Origin: DRYM01 sp964526225
GTDB lineage: Archaea; Thermoproteota; Thermoprotei_A; EX4484-217-1
Length of the DNA: 14,538 nucleotides
Reading direction: 5' to 3'
NCBI GenBank assembly: GCA_964526225.1
Contig: CAZGLL010000034.1
Location: 1 to 14,538 of the forward strand
Translations under genes and position numbers: made by a program
Notes under the pieces: model-generated
Seen by the model: only the letters and a program-made list of their open reading frames with translations
Database searches by the model: none
Told to the model about the DNA's origin: nothing
In this document: piece by piece, positions 8,127 through 14,496 of the stretch
Layout: each line of letters begins with the position of its first letter
Numbering within the stretch: position 1 is the first letter of the stretch

Positions 8127-8192
8127 AACTCATCACGCTAACAGCTAACTATGAAAAATGATTTTAGATGAGAAAAAACGTTTAATTTCAAA
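8127..8192 (-). terminator. U-rich partial terminator candidate after archaellin 2
   Basis: The 66-base gap between the archaellin 2 stop and the next gene is the only sizeable gap in the operon. On the transcript strand it carries TTTTTT (8173-8178) and TTTTT (8154-8158). Archaeal RNA polymerase terminates at such U-tracts without a hairpin. A leaky stop here would give much archaellin mRNA and less motor mRNA, as reported for the Sulfolobus archaellum operon. Confidence 0.45.
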
Positions 8193-8855
8193 TCACCCTA
8201 GGTCAATGATTCGGTTTGGCTCTAAACCAGCTGGGATTTCTCTCTCAACGATTAAGGAAGCACCTACAGGCGCTTTTACTTCGATCTTAATTTTATCGTA
8301 TTCATTGGCAGCATTGTTACCGAGGTATATGATTAGAAAGCCTTTCTCATTAGACTCTAGAAGCCTATCATCGTCGCTATTAACAATAGCCATGTAAGCA
8401 ACCGGCTCATTACCACTACTAGTGGTAATATATTCGATAGTTTGGGTTAAGTCGGACGTGCTGAATTTGATGTTAACACCCTCATCCTCAGTAGACCCGT
8501 TGTATATATTGGGCATGTAGGCATATGTGCTAGTTCCCGTTATCCAGACAGTAACTACTAGTGATCGGTTACTTACATCAACCCCCTCCCTACCAGCCGA
8601 TATTTTCACAGGCACTACTAGGGCGGTTACGTTTTTGTTACCATCAACGTACGCTATTACACTACCATCTATTTGCAGGGAGCTTGCTGCTTCGCTAATG
8701 CCTCTCATGATGGTGTCCTTGGACTTCTGGCTTGCAAAAAACCCCGTATTCACAACCACATACGCTAAAGCAGCAGCTATTATTACGAACGCTATTAACA
8801 CTATAGCCGCCTCTATGCCCACAATGCCCTTTCTGAGATACTTGGTGCTCAGCAT
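8193..8855 (-). CDS. flaB: Archaellin 2 (FlaB/ArlB), filament subunit
   Basis: From ATG 8855 the protein has 220 residues and begins MLSTKYLRKGIVGIEAAIVL, a class III signal peptide cleaved after Gly10 by a FlaK/PibD-type peptidase. The hydrophobic helix that follows (about 11-40) forms the filament core. The C-terminal part is the beta-rich outer domain, with sequons such as NVT, NRS and NGS for N-glycosylation. An NSDDDRLLESNE loop (159-170) has EF-hand-like spacing. Upstream in-frame ATGs at 8879 and 8906 exist, but they give unusually long leaders, and 8906 would overlap archaellin 1. There is no strong ribosome site for any of them, so translation is probably coupled to the preceding gene, which ends 29 bases upstream. 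Confidence 0.92.
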   Translation of the reverse strand: MLSTKYLRKGIVGIEAAIVLIAFVIIAAALAYVVVNTGFFASQKSKDTIMRGISEAASSLQIDGSVIAYVDGNKNVTALVVPVKISAGREGVDVSNRSLVVTVWITGTSTYAYMPNIYNGSTEDEGVNIKFSTSDLTQTIEYITTSSGNEPVAYMAIVNSDDDRLLESNEKGFLIIYLGNNAANEYDKIKIEVKAPVGASLIVEREIPAGLEPNRIIDLG

Positions 8856-8884
8856 CTTTCCGTACCCAGCGCTAGTCATTAGCT

Positions 8885-9853
8885 TTAGCCTGTCGCAATC
8901 ATCCATGCATTAGCAGTCAGTGACTCAGGCACCATAAACTCAATTGTTAGCGGGGCAGCCCTTTCAACCCTAATCTCAACAGTAACTATGGAACGTGGCT
9001 CAGCCTTATTATCACCTAATAGAAGCACTAAGAAGCCCTTCTCGGAAGCATCTAAAGCCTCATCTCCATCGCTATTCTCAACAACTAGGAGTGCTGCTGG
9101 CAAATCGCCCTTGACGACCGTGAAGGTTTCGGATTCGGAGCCAGCCTTCACAGTTATAGTATATACACCTATATCGGCTAACGTTAAAGTACCATTTAAT
9201 TGTGAACTATCAAGCGTGAACGTTACTGTTGTATCGGTCTTTGTATCTGGGGTGCCGCCCTCGGGTGTATATGTTGCTGTAAACTCTCTTCCATCAGTAC
9301 GCTTTATTTCGATAGTGGCACTAGAAACCGATTCGAAAGTTGCTGTTTCATTTACACCATACGTTACAATAAGGTTTTCTTGACCAGTACTATTGTATTC
9401 GAATTCGACTGTGCCATCTATGTATGTTTGTGCTGCTTGAGCTAATTCGTCGAAGCTCTTTCCTGTTGGGTCGAAGCTAGTATCTACCACTCCGTAGTAT
9501 ACGTTTGAGTACGATACGCTCGATCCTTCCCTATAAACTATGCTTAGTGATACTACTGTTTCTTCCTTACCTACTGGTACGTATTTGACTCCCATAGATC
9601 TTAGCGGGATTATCGTTGCGTTTACATCTAGATCGCTTGTGGTTCTAACGAATATGCTTCCGTCTACTTGTAGTGGGCTACTTGCTTCTCTAAGGCCCTG
9701 TGCTATTGTGTCCTTGCTTCTCTGGGTTGCGAAGAGACCCATGTTGATTACCATGAAGGCGAATGCCGCTGATATTATCACGAATGCTATTAGCACTATG
9801 GCTGCTTCAATACCTACAATACCCTTCCTCTTCTTTAGGGTGTGTCTACCCAT
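8885..9853 (-). CDS. flaB: Archaellin 1 (FlaB/ArlB) with an Ig-like insertion, first gene of the archaellum operon
   Basis: The 322-residue protein begins MGRHTLKKRKGIVGIEAAIV, a class III signal cleaved after Gly11. The N-terminal helix (about 12-42) is nearly identical in pattern to that of archaellin 2. It is about 100 residues longer than archaellin 2. The extra block (about 165-248) looks like an Ig-type beta-sandwich (SATIEIKRTDGREFTATY ... IGVYTITVKAGSESETFTV). It is followed by an NSDGDEALDASE loop (260-271) shared with archaellin 2. Sequons NAT, NST, NET and NGT suggest glycosylation. ATG 9853 has a strong GGGGTG ribosome site (9859-9864). The palindromic promoter lies directly upstream. 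It could be the major filament protein or a specialised subunit; the sequence does not decide. Confidence 0.93.
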   Translation of the reverse strand: MGRHTLKKRKGIVGIEAAIVLIAFVIISAAFAFMVINMGLFATQRSKDTIAQGLREASSPLQVDGSIFVRTTSDLDVNATIIPLRSMGVKYVPVGKEETVVSLSIVYREGSSVSYSNVYYGVVDTSFDPTGKSFDELAQAAQTYIDGTVEFEYNSTGQENLIVTYGVNETATFESVSSATIEIKRTDGREFTATYTPEGGTPDTKTDTTVTFTLDSSQLNGTLTLADIGVYTITVKAGSESETFTVVKGDLPAALLVVENSDGDEALDASEKGFLVLLLGDNKAEPRSIVTVEIRVERAAPLTIEFMVPESLTANAWMIATG

Positions 9854-9858
9854 TGTTA

Positions 9859-9864
9859 CACCCC
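9859..9864 (-). promoter_or_regulatory. Ribosome binding site of archaellin 1
   Basis: GGGGTG on the minus strand lies 5 bases before ATG 9853. It matches the archaeal anti-Shine-Dalgarno core and fixes this start. Confidence 0.75.
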
Positions 9865-9904
9865 TAATCTACAATATCTACAATATTGTAGATATTGTAG
9901 ATTA
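9865..9904 (-). promoter_or_regulatory. Perfect 40-bp palindromic operator candidate at the archaellin promoter
   Basis: The two halves of this stretch are exact reverse complements, with the dyad axis between 9884 and 9885 and no spacer. Inside it are two tandem copies of ATCTACAAT followed by two tandem copies of the inverse ATTGTAGAT, flanked by TA and TA. It starts just downstream of the TATA box and spans the predicted transcription start, so a bound protein would block polymerase. Four half-sites would suit a pair of dimers. Which protein binds is unknown; the Tfx-family protein and the membrane-anchored winged-helix protein nearby are the obvious candidates. Confidence 0.8.
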
Positions 9905-9919
9905 TATAAATTTTTCCCT
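9905..9919 (-). promoter_or_regulatory. BRE and TATA box of the archaellum operon
   Basis: On the minus strand GGGAAAAA is followed by TTTATATAAT, a classic archaeal BRE plus TATA box. With the usual spacing of about 26 bases from the TATA centre, transcription would start near 9882 and leave a leader of about 28 bases. Confidence 0.75.
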
Positions 9920-9996
9920 AAATTGTGCTAACGTGACTAAGCTCTTGTACATCATTGATGAAGTCTTCAGTTGGCTTCGTTAGAAGATAGTTGAAA

Positions 9997-10014
9997 CTTA
10001 ATAGTTTTATTAAG
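9997..10014. repeat. Inverted repeat in the Tfx-family gene promoter region
   Basis: CTTAATA and TATTAAG form a perfect 7-bp inverted repeat around GTTT. It lies about 35-50 bases before the TTG start at 10050 and overlaps the most likely TATA region of that gene (GAAACTTAATAG). It may be a promoter element or an autoregulatory site; in such AT-rich DNA chance is possible. Confidence 0.4.
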
Positions 10015-10049
10015 ATGTTTTACCTTAATTTTTAGGTAGGCGCTACGTC

Positions 10050-10358
10050 TTGAGAAAGAAAAGGTATGGGAGGACTTTCTTAACTGAGGAAGAAGTTAAG
10101 GTTTTGGATGTGCTACTGAAGTATAGGAAGGTTACTGATGCTGCTAAGGAGTTAGGTAAGGCGCAACCCACGGTCAGTACGGTGAAGAGGAGAATTGAGG
10201 AGAAGTTAAGTATGGCTATTGAGACCGTGAAGTTAGCTTTGAGAAAGGGCTTAATCGATAGAGAAGAATTGCTTAGGTTAATCGACACTGCAGTGACTTA
10301 TGAGGAGCTCAAGGAGGAGAAGGTTAGGAAGAGGGGTCAAGAGGGGTCAGATAGTTAG
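10050..10358 (+). CDS. Tfx-family HTH DNA-binding protein, divergent from the archaellum operon
   Basis: The 102-residue basic protein resembles the archaeal Tfx family in its N-terminal half. It opens with FLTEEEVKVLDVLLKY, and a helix-turn-helix (about 27-50) follows: VTDAAKELGKAQPTVSTVKRR. A helical tail follows (about 53-92) and may dimerise. The TTG start at 10050 has AGGTAGG 9 bases upstream. The gene is read away from the archaellins and shares their 197-base intergenic region, an arrangement common for a local regulator. It is a candidate for binding the 40-bp palindrome. Regulation of motility is inference from position only. Its stop interlocks with that of the convergent gene (TTAG). 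Confidence 0.82.
   Translation: MRKKRYGRTFLTEEEVKVLDVLLKYRKVTDAAKELGKAQPTVSTVKRRIEEKLSMAIETVKLALRKGLIDREELLRLIDTAVTYEELKEEKVRKRGQEGSDS
10330..10349 (+). repeat. Tandem 10-bp repeat at the 3' end of the Tfx-family gene
   Basis: AGAGGGGTCA occurs twice without a gap and encodes part of the C-terminal tail (RGQEGSDS). A copy gain or loss would shift the frame and change only the last few residues. Confidence 0.6.
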
Positions 10359-10678
10359 CGGTGTGGGCTTCGGCGCTTAGATTTATTGTTATTATTTGTG
10401 AGTGTCGCGTAGAGTGCTTGGAAAACCAGGTCGGCGAACGTTAATCCCTTCCTACCTCGGCTAGACCCGTATATGATAGAGAGCAAGATGAGGTTCCTAG
10501 TGAACTTCTCGCTAACTCTGCTTCCATTCTCTAGCTCTAGAAACTTAATCATCCTAGCTAGGGAAGGCATATTAGTAGAGCCTATGCTCTTACGCAGAAT
10601 AGCCTCGATTTCCTCCTTGGATAAGTTCTCTAACAACACCCTATACTTACTTATGTACCTATAAAGCTCCTTCCTCAT
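10355..10678 (-). CDS. Small helical protein of unknown function, convergent with the Tfx-family gene
   Basis: The 107-residue protein is not recognised. It is predicted mostly helical with no membrane segment. It begins MRKELYRYISKYRVLLENLS, contains SKEEIEAILRKSI (about 20-32) and MPSLARMIKFLELENG (about 37-52), and ends in a polar NNNNKSKRRSPHR tail that could bind nucleic acid. ATG 10678 has GGTGTGAAGGG just upstream. Its stop codon overlaps that of the Tfx-family gene by four bases. Codon use looks like its neighbours, and the coding-type amino acid pattern supports a real gene. It may be part of the local regulatory set, but nothing in the sequence shows this. Confidence 0.65.
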   Translation of the reverse strand: MRKELYRYISKYRVLLENLSKEEIEAILRKSIGSTNMPSLARMIKFLELENGSRVSEKFTRNLILLSIIYGSSRGRKGLTFADLVFQALYATLTNNNNKSKRRSPHR

Positions 10679-10726
10679 AACCCTTCACACCATTGGTTTC
10701 ACGAGAAAATACCTATTTAGTCTTAC

Positions 10727-10756
10727 GTAATCAGCCGGTAGACTGAAGTAATCAGC
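10727..10756. repeat. Direct repeat GTAATCAGC spaced by 21 bases
   Basis: GTAATCAGC occurs at 10727-10735 and 10748-10756, so equivalent bases are 21 apart, two helical turns. The second copy runs into the palindrome TCAGCTGA. The pair lies between the unknown 107-residue gene and the membrane-anchored regulator, and it could be a binding site for either promoter. Confidence 0.35.
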
Positions 10757-10828
10757 TGAACAGCTATTATCATATGCAATTATTACTATGGTCGACCGTA
10801 TTATCTATCATAACCCTTGACTCCTTAA

Positions 10829-10842
10829 CTTTATAAATTATA
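10829..10842 (+). promoter_or_regulatory. TATA box candidate of the membrane-anchored regulator
   Basis: CTTTATAAATTATA is a good archaeal TATA box. It would start transcription near 10860 and leave a leader of about 65 bases before the TTG at 10927. Confidence 0.5.
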
Positions 10843-10926
10843 CAGCATCTAAGATGTAAGCAGTAATTGAGCAAATATTTCATGGTGATACACACTAAAT
10901 AATGTAGCTGCAAAAGGGGAAGCTCA

Positions 10927-11790
10927 TTGAGCCAAATAGTAGCTTTTACGGATAAACTAGAGATTCTAAGGTCGCTGGATTCTATAATTGATTTCGCTAA
11001 ATCAACTATACAATTAGAGATACTACTCTACCTAGGGCTTAAGAAGGGTTACGCTTCAGCCTCAGAAATAGCCATTGATCTAGGTCTTAAATTCAAATCG
11101 GTTTATGATGCATTAACTAAATTGGCTAGAAAGGGCTTAATAGAGAAGAAGGGTGGTGGTTACTTAATTACTAAAGATGGGCGTGAATTTGTAAGAAACC
11201 TCTGTATGCTTGTCTCAGGCAATACCTCTTTAAGAGGTAATGTTGAGGAACTTAGAAACTTAAGGGTAATGGTAGAAAATTTTGTAACGGCTAATTACCT
11301 ATATGATATTATTTTAGCTCTTGGCTGCGCAAAGAACCATGAAGCATCACTGGATAAGCTATCCAAATTAATTGGTATAAGCAAGGCAAGGCTTAAGTCG
11401 TACATAGAATTATTTGTTGATAATAAATCTAAGAGTCTTCGTCTTTTTGAGAAGGTAATCAAATATGAATCAAAAATACCTATAATACCGTTCGTAAAAA
11501 GGAAGAAAAAGATATACTATAGGCTAACAGAACAAGGTCTCAAAGAGTTAAAGAGACTTTATGAATATAGACGTTACAATAGAAATATCTACCTCAAATT
11601 ACTCTTTAGAATAACCTTTAGCTTAAGTAAAAGCGAAGCATATAAAAAGCTAATAGGCCTTATAGCGACCGGCATTATCGCGTCTATTATTTTATCCGTT
11701 ATCTCAGGATCTCTATGGATCATTGGAGCATGGCTATGTATAGTACAAGCATTATCAGCTTTAGCCCTAATTTCAGAATATGTAGGTTAA
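10927..11790 (+). CDS. Membrane-anchored transcription regulator with two winged-helix domains (ArnR-like layout)
   Basis: The 287-residue protein has a first winged helix at about 27-90 (ASEIAIDLGLKFKSVYDALTKLARKGLIEKK, then the wing GGGYLITKDGREFV). A second domain at about 125-212 contains KLSKLIGISKARLKSYIELF and the wing-like IYYRLTEQGLKELKRL. Two hydrophobic helices at about 243-260 and 263-283 form a tight membrane hairpin at the C-terminus, leaving the DNA-binding part in the cytoplasm. Sulfolobus ArnR/ArnR1 have a DNA-binding N-terminus and a two-helix membrane C-terminus and activate the archaellin promoter. The layout and the position 1 kb from the operon make a similar role plausible, but the family link is not proven. 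The TTG start is preceded by AGGGGAAG. Confidence 0.8.
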   Translation: MSQIVAFTDKLEILRSLDSIIDFAKSTIQLEILLYLGLKKGYASASEIAIDLGLKFKSVYDALTKLARKGLIEKKGGGYLITKDGREFVRNLCMLVSGNTSLRGNVEELRNLRVMVENFVTANYLYDIILALGCAKNHEASLDKLSKLIGISKARLKSYIELFVDNKSKSLRLFEKVIKYESKIPIIPFVKRKKKIYYRLTEQGLKELKRLYEYRRYNRNIYLKLLFRITFSLSKSEAYKKLIGLIATGIIASIILSVISGSLWIIGAWLCIVQALSALALISEYVG

Positions 11791-11868
11791 TCTACTATCT
11801 ATTTCTTCATAGTTTCTCTTTTAGTTTCAACGTTTACTGATTTCCTAATATCTTGTTGTTAACACTGA

Positions 11869-11895
11869 ATCTCTTTTTACTCTTTTAATTTTCCC
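11869..11895 (+). terminator. U-rich terminator candidate after the membrane-anchored regulator
   Basis: The stretch reads CTCTTTTTACTCTTTTAATTTT on the plus strand, with several T runs. An earlier T-rich stretch (11810-11830) may add to it. This is the usual form of intrinsic terminator in archaea. Confidence 0.4.
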
Positions 11896-11901
11896 AGATC
11901 T

Positions 11902-11940
11902 AAAAATTTATAAGGTACAGGCATCAGCTTATATAAAATA
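11902..11940 (+). promoter_or_regulatory. Two TATA box candidates of the flavodoxin-family gene
   Basis: AAAAATTTATAAGG (11902-11915) and CTTATATAAAATA (11928-11940) are both good TATA-like boxes. The second would start transcription near 11960, giving a leader of about 43 bases before GTG 12003. Confidence 0.5.
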
Positions 11941-12002
11941 TCCTAAATAGAGTCAAAACATTTTTGCCTTACTACCTACGTACTTGCTGGTGGGTGTACG
12001 AC

Positions 12003-12509
12003 GTGAAAGCAGCAATTGTATACTACAGCAAAACAGGGAGGACAAGGCAGGTAGCACTATATATTGAGAGGAAATTGGCTGAGTCAGGTATTCAAACTAA
12101 TACGTATGAGATTAGGCAGGTTAGAGAGTACTCAAAGTGGCTCTTGTATCTGAATCCCAGGGTAATCTATGACACTCTCTCAGGTAGGTTGGTTGAAATA
12201 AGGGAGCTAACAGGTTTCAACCCTGAAGATTTCGACGTACTAATACTTGGCACTCCAATATGGATTGGAAGAATAACTCCTGCGATGAGATCATTCATAA
12301 GGCAGTACAGGGATAAGGTAACTAAGCCTACCGCATGCTTCACAACATCTGGTTTAAGAAGAAACTACGCCCTTAAGTTTAAGGAGATACTGGAGTCGCT
12401 AGGTTACAAGGTAATAGCTTACGTGTCGATTAGCAATTTCAATAGGGACAGGAGTACAATTGATTACTTCGTCAATAAGGTTATTAAGTACCTAAGGATC
12501 TCTAAGTAG
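12003..12509 (+). CDS. Flavodoxin-family protein
   Basis: The GTG start at 12003 gives 168 residues beginning MKAAIVYYSKTGRTRQVA, the normal flavodoxin start strand, with GGTGGGTG 6 bases upstream. An earlier TTG at 11964 would add 13 residues and lacks such a site. SKTGRT (9-14) is the phosphate-binding loop for FMN. LILGTPIWIGRITPAMRSFI is the second flavin-contacting loop, with Trp in the usual place. The C-terminus follows the alpha/beta pattern. This long-chain-like form resembles menaquinone-dependent protoporphyrinogen oxidase (HemG)-like and other flavodoxin-domain proteins. Its electron partner is unknown, and no obvious operon partner is next to it. Confidence 0.88.
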   Translation: MKAAIVYYSKTGRTRQVALYIERKLAESGIQTNTYEIRQVREYSKWLLYLNPRVIYDTLSGRLVEIRELTGFNPEDFDVLILGTPIWIGRITPAMRSFIRQYRDKVTKPTACFTTSGLRRNYALKFKEILESLGYKVIAYVSISNFNRDRSTIDYFVNKVIKYLRISK

Positions 12510-12841
12510 TGGTTATCCGTGTTTTATTTGGAGTTTTCGAAACTAAGGAAATCACATAGGCTTCTCCTTCATTGGGCTCGGAGTTACTAGCGATTGAAGC
12601 ATAGTTTAGCTGAGAAGTTGGCGTAGAACTGGTTACCGTAGCCATTTAGGTCTGAAAGGTCTTTTCCTATGTTTAAATGTTTTTAATCCTTAACTTTTCT
12701 TTGGCTAATTACTTTCTCGCTCCCGCTTACTTAAAAAGAAATAGCAGTTGTAATGTTTAAAGATAAGAAAACTGTATTTTCTTTAACTTAATTATTTTCA
12801 ATTAGCTAAAATCTTACTTATTTGGATGAAGATGAATAAGG
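12510..12841. other. 332-base intergenic region between flavodoxin and MFS genes
   Basis: I see no convincing gene here. The region is AT-rich and has stops in all frames. The minus strand has one 47-codon frame rich in Thr and Ser (about 12502-12645) without a good ribosome site, which I do not accept. T-runs after 12665 on the plus strand could end the flavodoxin transcript. A 7-bp inverted repeat lies at 12765-12783. No tRNA or box C/D motif set was recognised. Confidence 0.5.
12765..12783. repeat. Inverted repeat upstream of the MFS transporter
   Basis: AAGAAAA and TTTTCTT form a perfect 7-bp inverted repeat around CTGTA, about 60-75 bases before ATG 12842. It could be an operator near the transporter promoter or chance in A/T-rich DNA. 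Confidence 0.3.
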
Positions 12842-14068
12842 ATGGCTCGGAAAGCTTCAGCTTTACTGATCACAGTTTCATGGGTTATCTACGTATTATT
12901 TTACCTGTGTAGAGTAAATTATTCAATAGCTTTCCCTTATGGTATAGCGGAGTTAGGGCTTGACTACTATATAATGGGGGTTATAGCTGGATTATTTGCA
13001 TTAGCTTACTCTTTAGGACAAGTAGTAAATGGATATATTGTTACAAGAAAGGGGCCTTGGCTTCTCCTATTCGCTGGAGCAACTCTTTCCAGTTTAGCAA
13101 ACATACTGTTTGGCTATGTAAATAATGTGACGGAGTTTATGGTCTTATGGATTCTTAACGGCTATTTCCAGTCTACTGCATGGGTGTCGCTTATCAGAAT
13201 ATTAACCGTTATGCTTGAAAGAGAAAGGATTGGGGGATATATGGGATTCTTTAATACAAGCTGGGCGTTGGGAAACTCTATTACATGGATTATTACAGGC
13301 TACATAGTATCAGCTATAGGTTGGCGACATGGATTTATAGTGAATGGGCTAATATTATTGATCTTAGGTCCCATTTCCATACTTATATTAAGACGACAGA
13401 CAAAATATAGCGTTGAAGTGTTTTATAGAAGAGAAAACATAGTAAATTACATTATGTTGAAGGATTTAGTTGAATATTGGAAACCAATACTGCTTCTAGC
13501 AATCTCATATTTCTTAATAACAGGAGTGCTACAAGTAGCTATAGTGTATCTACCATCATACCTATATACAATAACGGGTTCAACCACGGTATCGTCGATA
13601 ACAGCATCAATGTATCCTATGTCAGGTGCATTAGGGATGATAATATATGGTTATGTACTTGATAAATACCATAGTAGGGAGAAAGTTAAACCACTACTTT
13701 TGTCAATACCATTAACAGCAACCATATTGTACGTTTTCCCTGTTTTAGCTGAATATAGCATGGTTTATGCTGGAATAGCGTTAGTAGCTATAGGACTACT
13801 AGTCTATGGTATAAATGCACAGCTAATAACGACGATTCCATCAGCACTAATTGGTAAAAAGATTATACCGTTATCAATAGGTATAATAAATGCAACGGGA
13901 TCGTTTGGTTCCTTTATATTAAATATTACAACAGGATACCTAGTAAACCTATACGGGTTTAAGCCAGTATTTCTTTACTGGAGCTTATGGATAATCTTAA
14001 TAGCACCCTCATTACTTACATTATTACGTATATACAGAGGAAGCAATAGTGAGGAAGAAACAAGGTAA
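12842..14068 (+). CDS. Major facilitator superfamily transporter, possibly of the organophosphate antiporter type
   Basis: The 408-residue protein has 12 predicted membrane helices in two groups of six, separated by a charged loop (about 185-212), the normal MFS plan. Helix 1 contains FYLCRVNYSIAFP. This resembles the GlpT/UhpT (OPA) pattern, in which an Arg in helix 1 binds phosphate; here it is Arg24. The loop between helices 2 and 3 carries NGYIVTRKGPW in place of the usual GxxxDRxGRR signature, so the first charge is altered. The second half has a better copy, GYVLDKYHSREK. Substrate is not determinable. ATG 12842 has only a weak AAGG before it. The gene stands alone. Confidence 0.88.
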   Translation: MARKASALLITVSWVIYVLFYLCRVNYSIAFPYGIAELGLDYYIMGVIAGLFALAYSLGQVVNGYIVTRKGPWLLLFAGATLSSLANILFGYVNNVTEFMVLWILNGYFQSTAWVSLIRILTVMLERERIGGYMGFFNTSWALGNSITWIITGYIVSAIGWRHGFIVNGLILLILGPISILILRRQTKYSVEVFYRRENIVNYIMLKDLVEYWKPILLLAISYFLITGVLQVAIVYLPSYLYTITGSTTVSSITASMYPMSGALGMIIYGYVLDKYHSREKVKPLLLSIPLTATILYVFPVLAEYSMVYAGIALVAIGLLVYGINAQLITTIPSALIGKKIIPLSIGIINATGSFGSFILNITTGYLVNLYGFKPVFLYWSLWIILIAPSLLTLLRIYRGSNSEEETR

Positions 14069-14159
14069 AGCTATTACGTTATAGGATCCGCTTATGGTAA
14101 TATCTATCTAGCTCCTCTAAAGTTCCATGTGTTTCCGCTTAAACACCACCTTATCGACC

Positions 14160-14357
14160 CTAATATTTGCCTAACACGTTTTCCTTTCTATTTCCGATAT
14201 GAGCATTGTTCTTGATTGCAAAATTAGGTAGTTTAATACTACTTGTGCTGGTATTTCCTAAATCTTCAGCTATTTTCCTTATTTTTGGAATCACTACTTC
14301 ATTATCTAAAACCGCATGAACTTGAATTGTTATTCCAGAGCTACTTATAACTATGTA
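14160..14357 (-). pseudogene. Possible gene remnant, 65 codons without a start
   Basis: The minus strand is open for 65 codons between stops and encodes a protein-like sequence including VIPKIRKIAEDLGNTS and KLPNFAIKNN. The pattern 'iAedlGnT ... n ... i ... rkeNvlg' faintly recalls the C-terminal part of aldo/keto reductases, but key residues do not match. There is no ATG; an internal GTG would give about 44 residues. It may be a decayed fragment or chance. Confidence 0.22.
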
Positions 14358-14496
14358 TCAGCTGGAACAGATATCCAGAGAAGCCATGAACAGACATAGA
14401 CATAGGGTTCACCATAAATTAATTATTTGGGGGAGGGAATAAAATGGTTCGCTTTCCGCTATAATAAGGCTGTAAATAAAGATAAAAACGTTATCC

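Noticed and set aside
8856..8906. Upstream starts of archaellin 2 at 8879 and 8906
   Set aside because: They would give signal peptides of 18 or 27 residues, longer than usual for archaellins, and neither has a clear ribosome site.
8527..9383. Long plus-strand frames opposite the two archaellin genes
   Set aside because: They mirror the biased codon use of the archaellins on the other strand and show only low-complexity Ser/Thr/Val sequence.
9865..9904. The palindrome read as an intrinsic terminator or as a stem in the archaellin mRNA leader
   Set aside because: It lies immediately downstream of the TATA box, so only about half would be transcribed and the hairpin could not form in the mRNA; an operator fits better.
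9540..9983. 147-codon plus-strand frame across the archaellin promoter
   Set aside because: It is antisense to the archaellin signal peptide and runs through the palindrome and TATA box; its sequence is not protein-like at the end.
10043..10288. 81-codon minus-strand frame opposite the Tfx-family gene
   Set aside because: The plus-strand frame shows a clear HTH protein; this one is its shadow.
12502..12645. 47-codon minus-strand frame (MATVTSSTPTS...) after the flavodoxin gene
   Set aside because: It is short, Thr/Ser-rich, lacks a ribosome site and overlaps the 3' end of the flavodoxin gene.
13477..13662. 61-codon plus-strand frame inside the MFS gene
   Set aside because: It is out of frame with the 12-helix transporter and shows no coding pattern of its own.
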